From: Isochrysis galbana
Taxonomy: Eukaryota > Haptophyta > Isochrysidales > Isochrysidaceae
Reading direction: 5' to 3'
Length of the DNA: 64,000 bases
Assembly: GCA_018136815.1 (NCBI GenBank)
Contig: CM030937.1
Location: 2,655,820 to 2,719,819 of the forward strand
The translations under genes and the position numbers were made by a program. The notes below the pieces were generated by a model that was given only the letters and a program-made list of their open reading frames with translations, was not told the DNA's origin and did not search any database. This document shows, piece by piece, positions 63,748 through 64,000 of the stretch (positions are counted from its first letter, which is position 1; each line of letters starts with the position of its first letter).

Positions 63748-64000
63748 TGGTAGGGCGGTCAAACAGTTTTTTTATTTAGGGGTAAAAAATGACCATCTCA
63801 CCAGAATTGAGGAAATTTGAGGATTTTTTTCGGTAGAAAGTTCCCAATACACCCAACCAACTAGCACATATCCGGCGGGGCCCATTAGGACCCGGACCCC
63901 CCCCTGGGCCCCCACAACAAAACGTAATCGAAAACTGACAAAAGACGCTAAAATCGCAAAAGCTTGAAAAGCTCAACTTCGAACTTCGAACCGATGCCGG
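63748..64000 (+). repeat. Repeat family D, copy 2, cut by the window end
   Basis: Matches 46272-46520 through AATTGAGGAAATTTGAGGAT, AAAGTTCCCAATACACCCAA and AAAACGTAATCGAAAAC, with small indels (for example an extra CCAA and a duplicated CTTCGAA). It ends in ACTTCGAACCGATGCCGG, the start of the 205-base tandem unit, so an array probably continues beyond the window. Confidence 0.93.

Overview
The window reads as nuclear DNA of a eukaryotic, photosynthetic, flagellated protist, most likely a haptophyte alga. The evidence is a light-harvesting protein of the fucoxanthin-chlorophyll type with a short presequence ending in an AFSAP-like motif; an elongation factor of the EFL type rather than EF-1A (EFL is patchy among eukaryotes but usual in haptophytes); spliceosomal introns of roughly 95-210 bases with strong GTGAG donors; and GC-rich codon use with very long C/G and CT/GA runs. 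The lineage assignment is inference.

Region by region: 2-4 kb holds S-adenosylmethionine synthetase (3 exons). 5.2-12.7 kb is a complete Ty1/copia LTR retrotransposon with identical LTRs and a perfect target-site duplication. 13.0-13.9 kb has a cysteine-rich exon (minus) and a leucine-rich-repeat exon (plus), back to back. 16.9-18.3 kb holds a fibronectin-III extracellular-type gene. 20.9-25 kb has a sulfotransferase-like gene and a coiled-coil protein. 25.0-27.4 kb is a ribokinase/sugar-isomerase fusion. 28.5-31.3 kb has a legumain protease divergent from the light-harvesting gene. 33.7-36.5 kb is a large MED17-like gene. 37-42 kb is a dense nest of transposon debris, including a 2.2-kb unit with inverted ends enclosing a discoidin/proline-rich gene. 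42.4-43.3 kb is a conserved membrane protein. 45.3-45.7 kb is LSM6. 47.4-49.5 kb is a spliced, broken BED-finger transposase. 50.6-51.7 kb is a UBE2H-type E2 enzyme. 54.4-55.5 kb is a CDK20-like kinase. 56.8-58.6 kb is NAMPT. 61.3-62.7 kb is EFL.

The host genes are unrelated housekeeping genes, each on its own promoter; there are no operons. Between them lie at least four dispersed repeat families. The most striking (called family B here) has about a dozen copies. Each begins with a short AT-loop hairpin whose stem sequence differs between copies but keeps its pairing, followed within a few bases by an ATG and, in most copies, a second GC-rich hairpin. A second family (A) ends in a poly-T tail, and one copy has a 16-base target-site duplication. 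A third (C) has ends resembling TIRs. A fourth (D) is joined to a 205-base tandem repeat. Exon boundaries given below were placed by eye from splice consensus and protein-family continuity.
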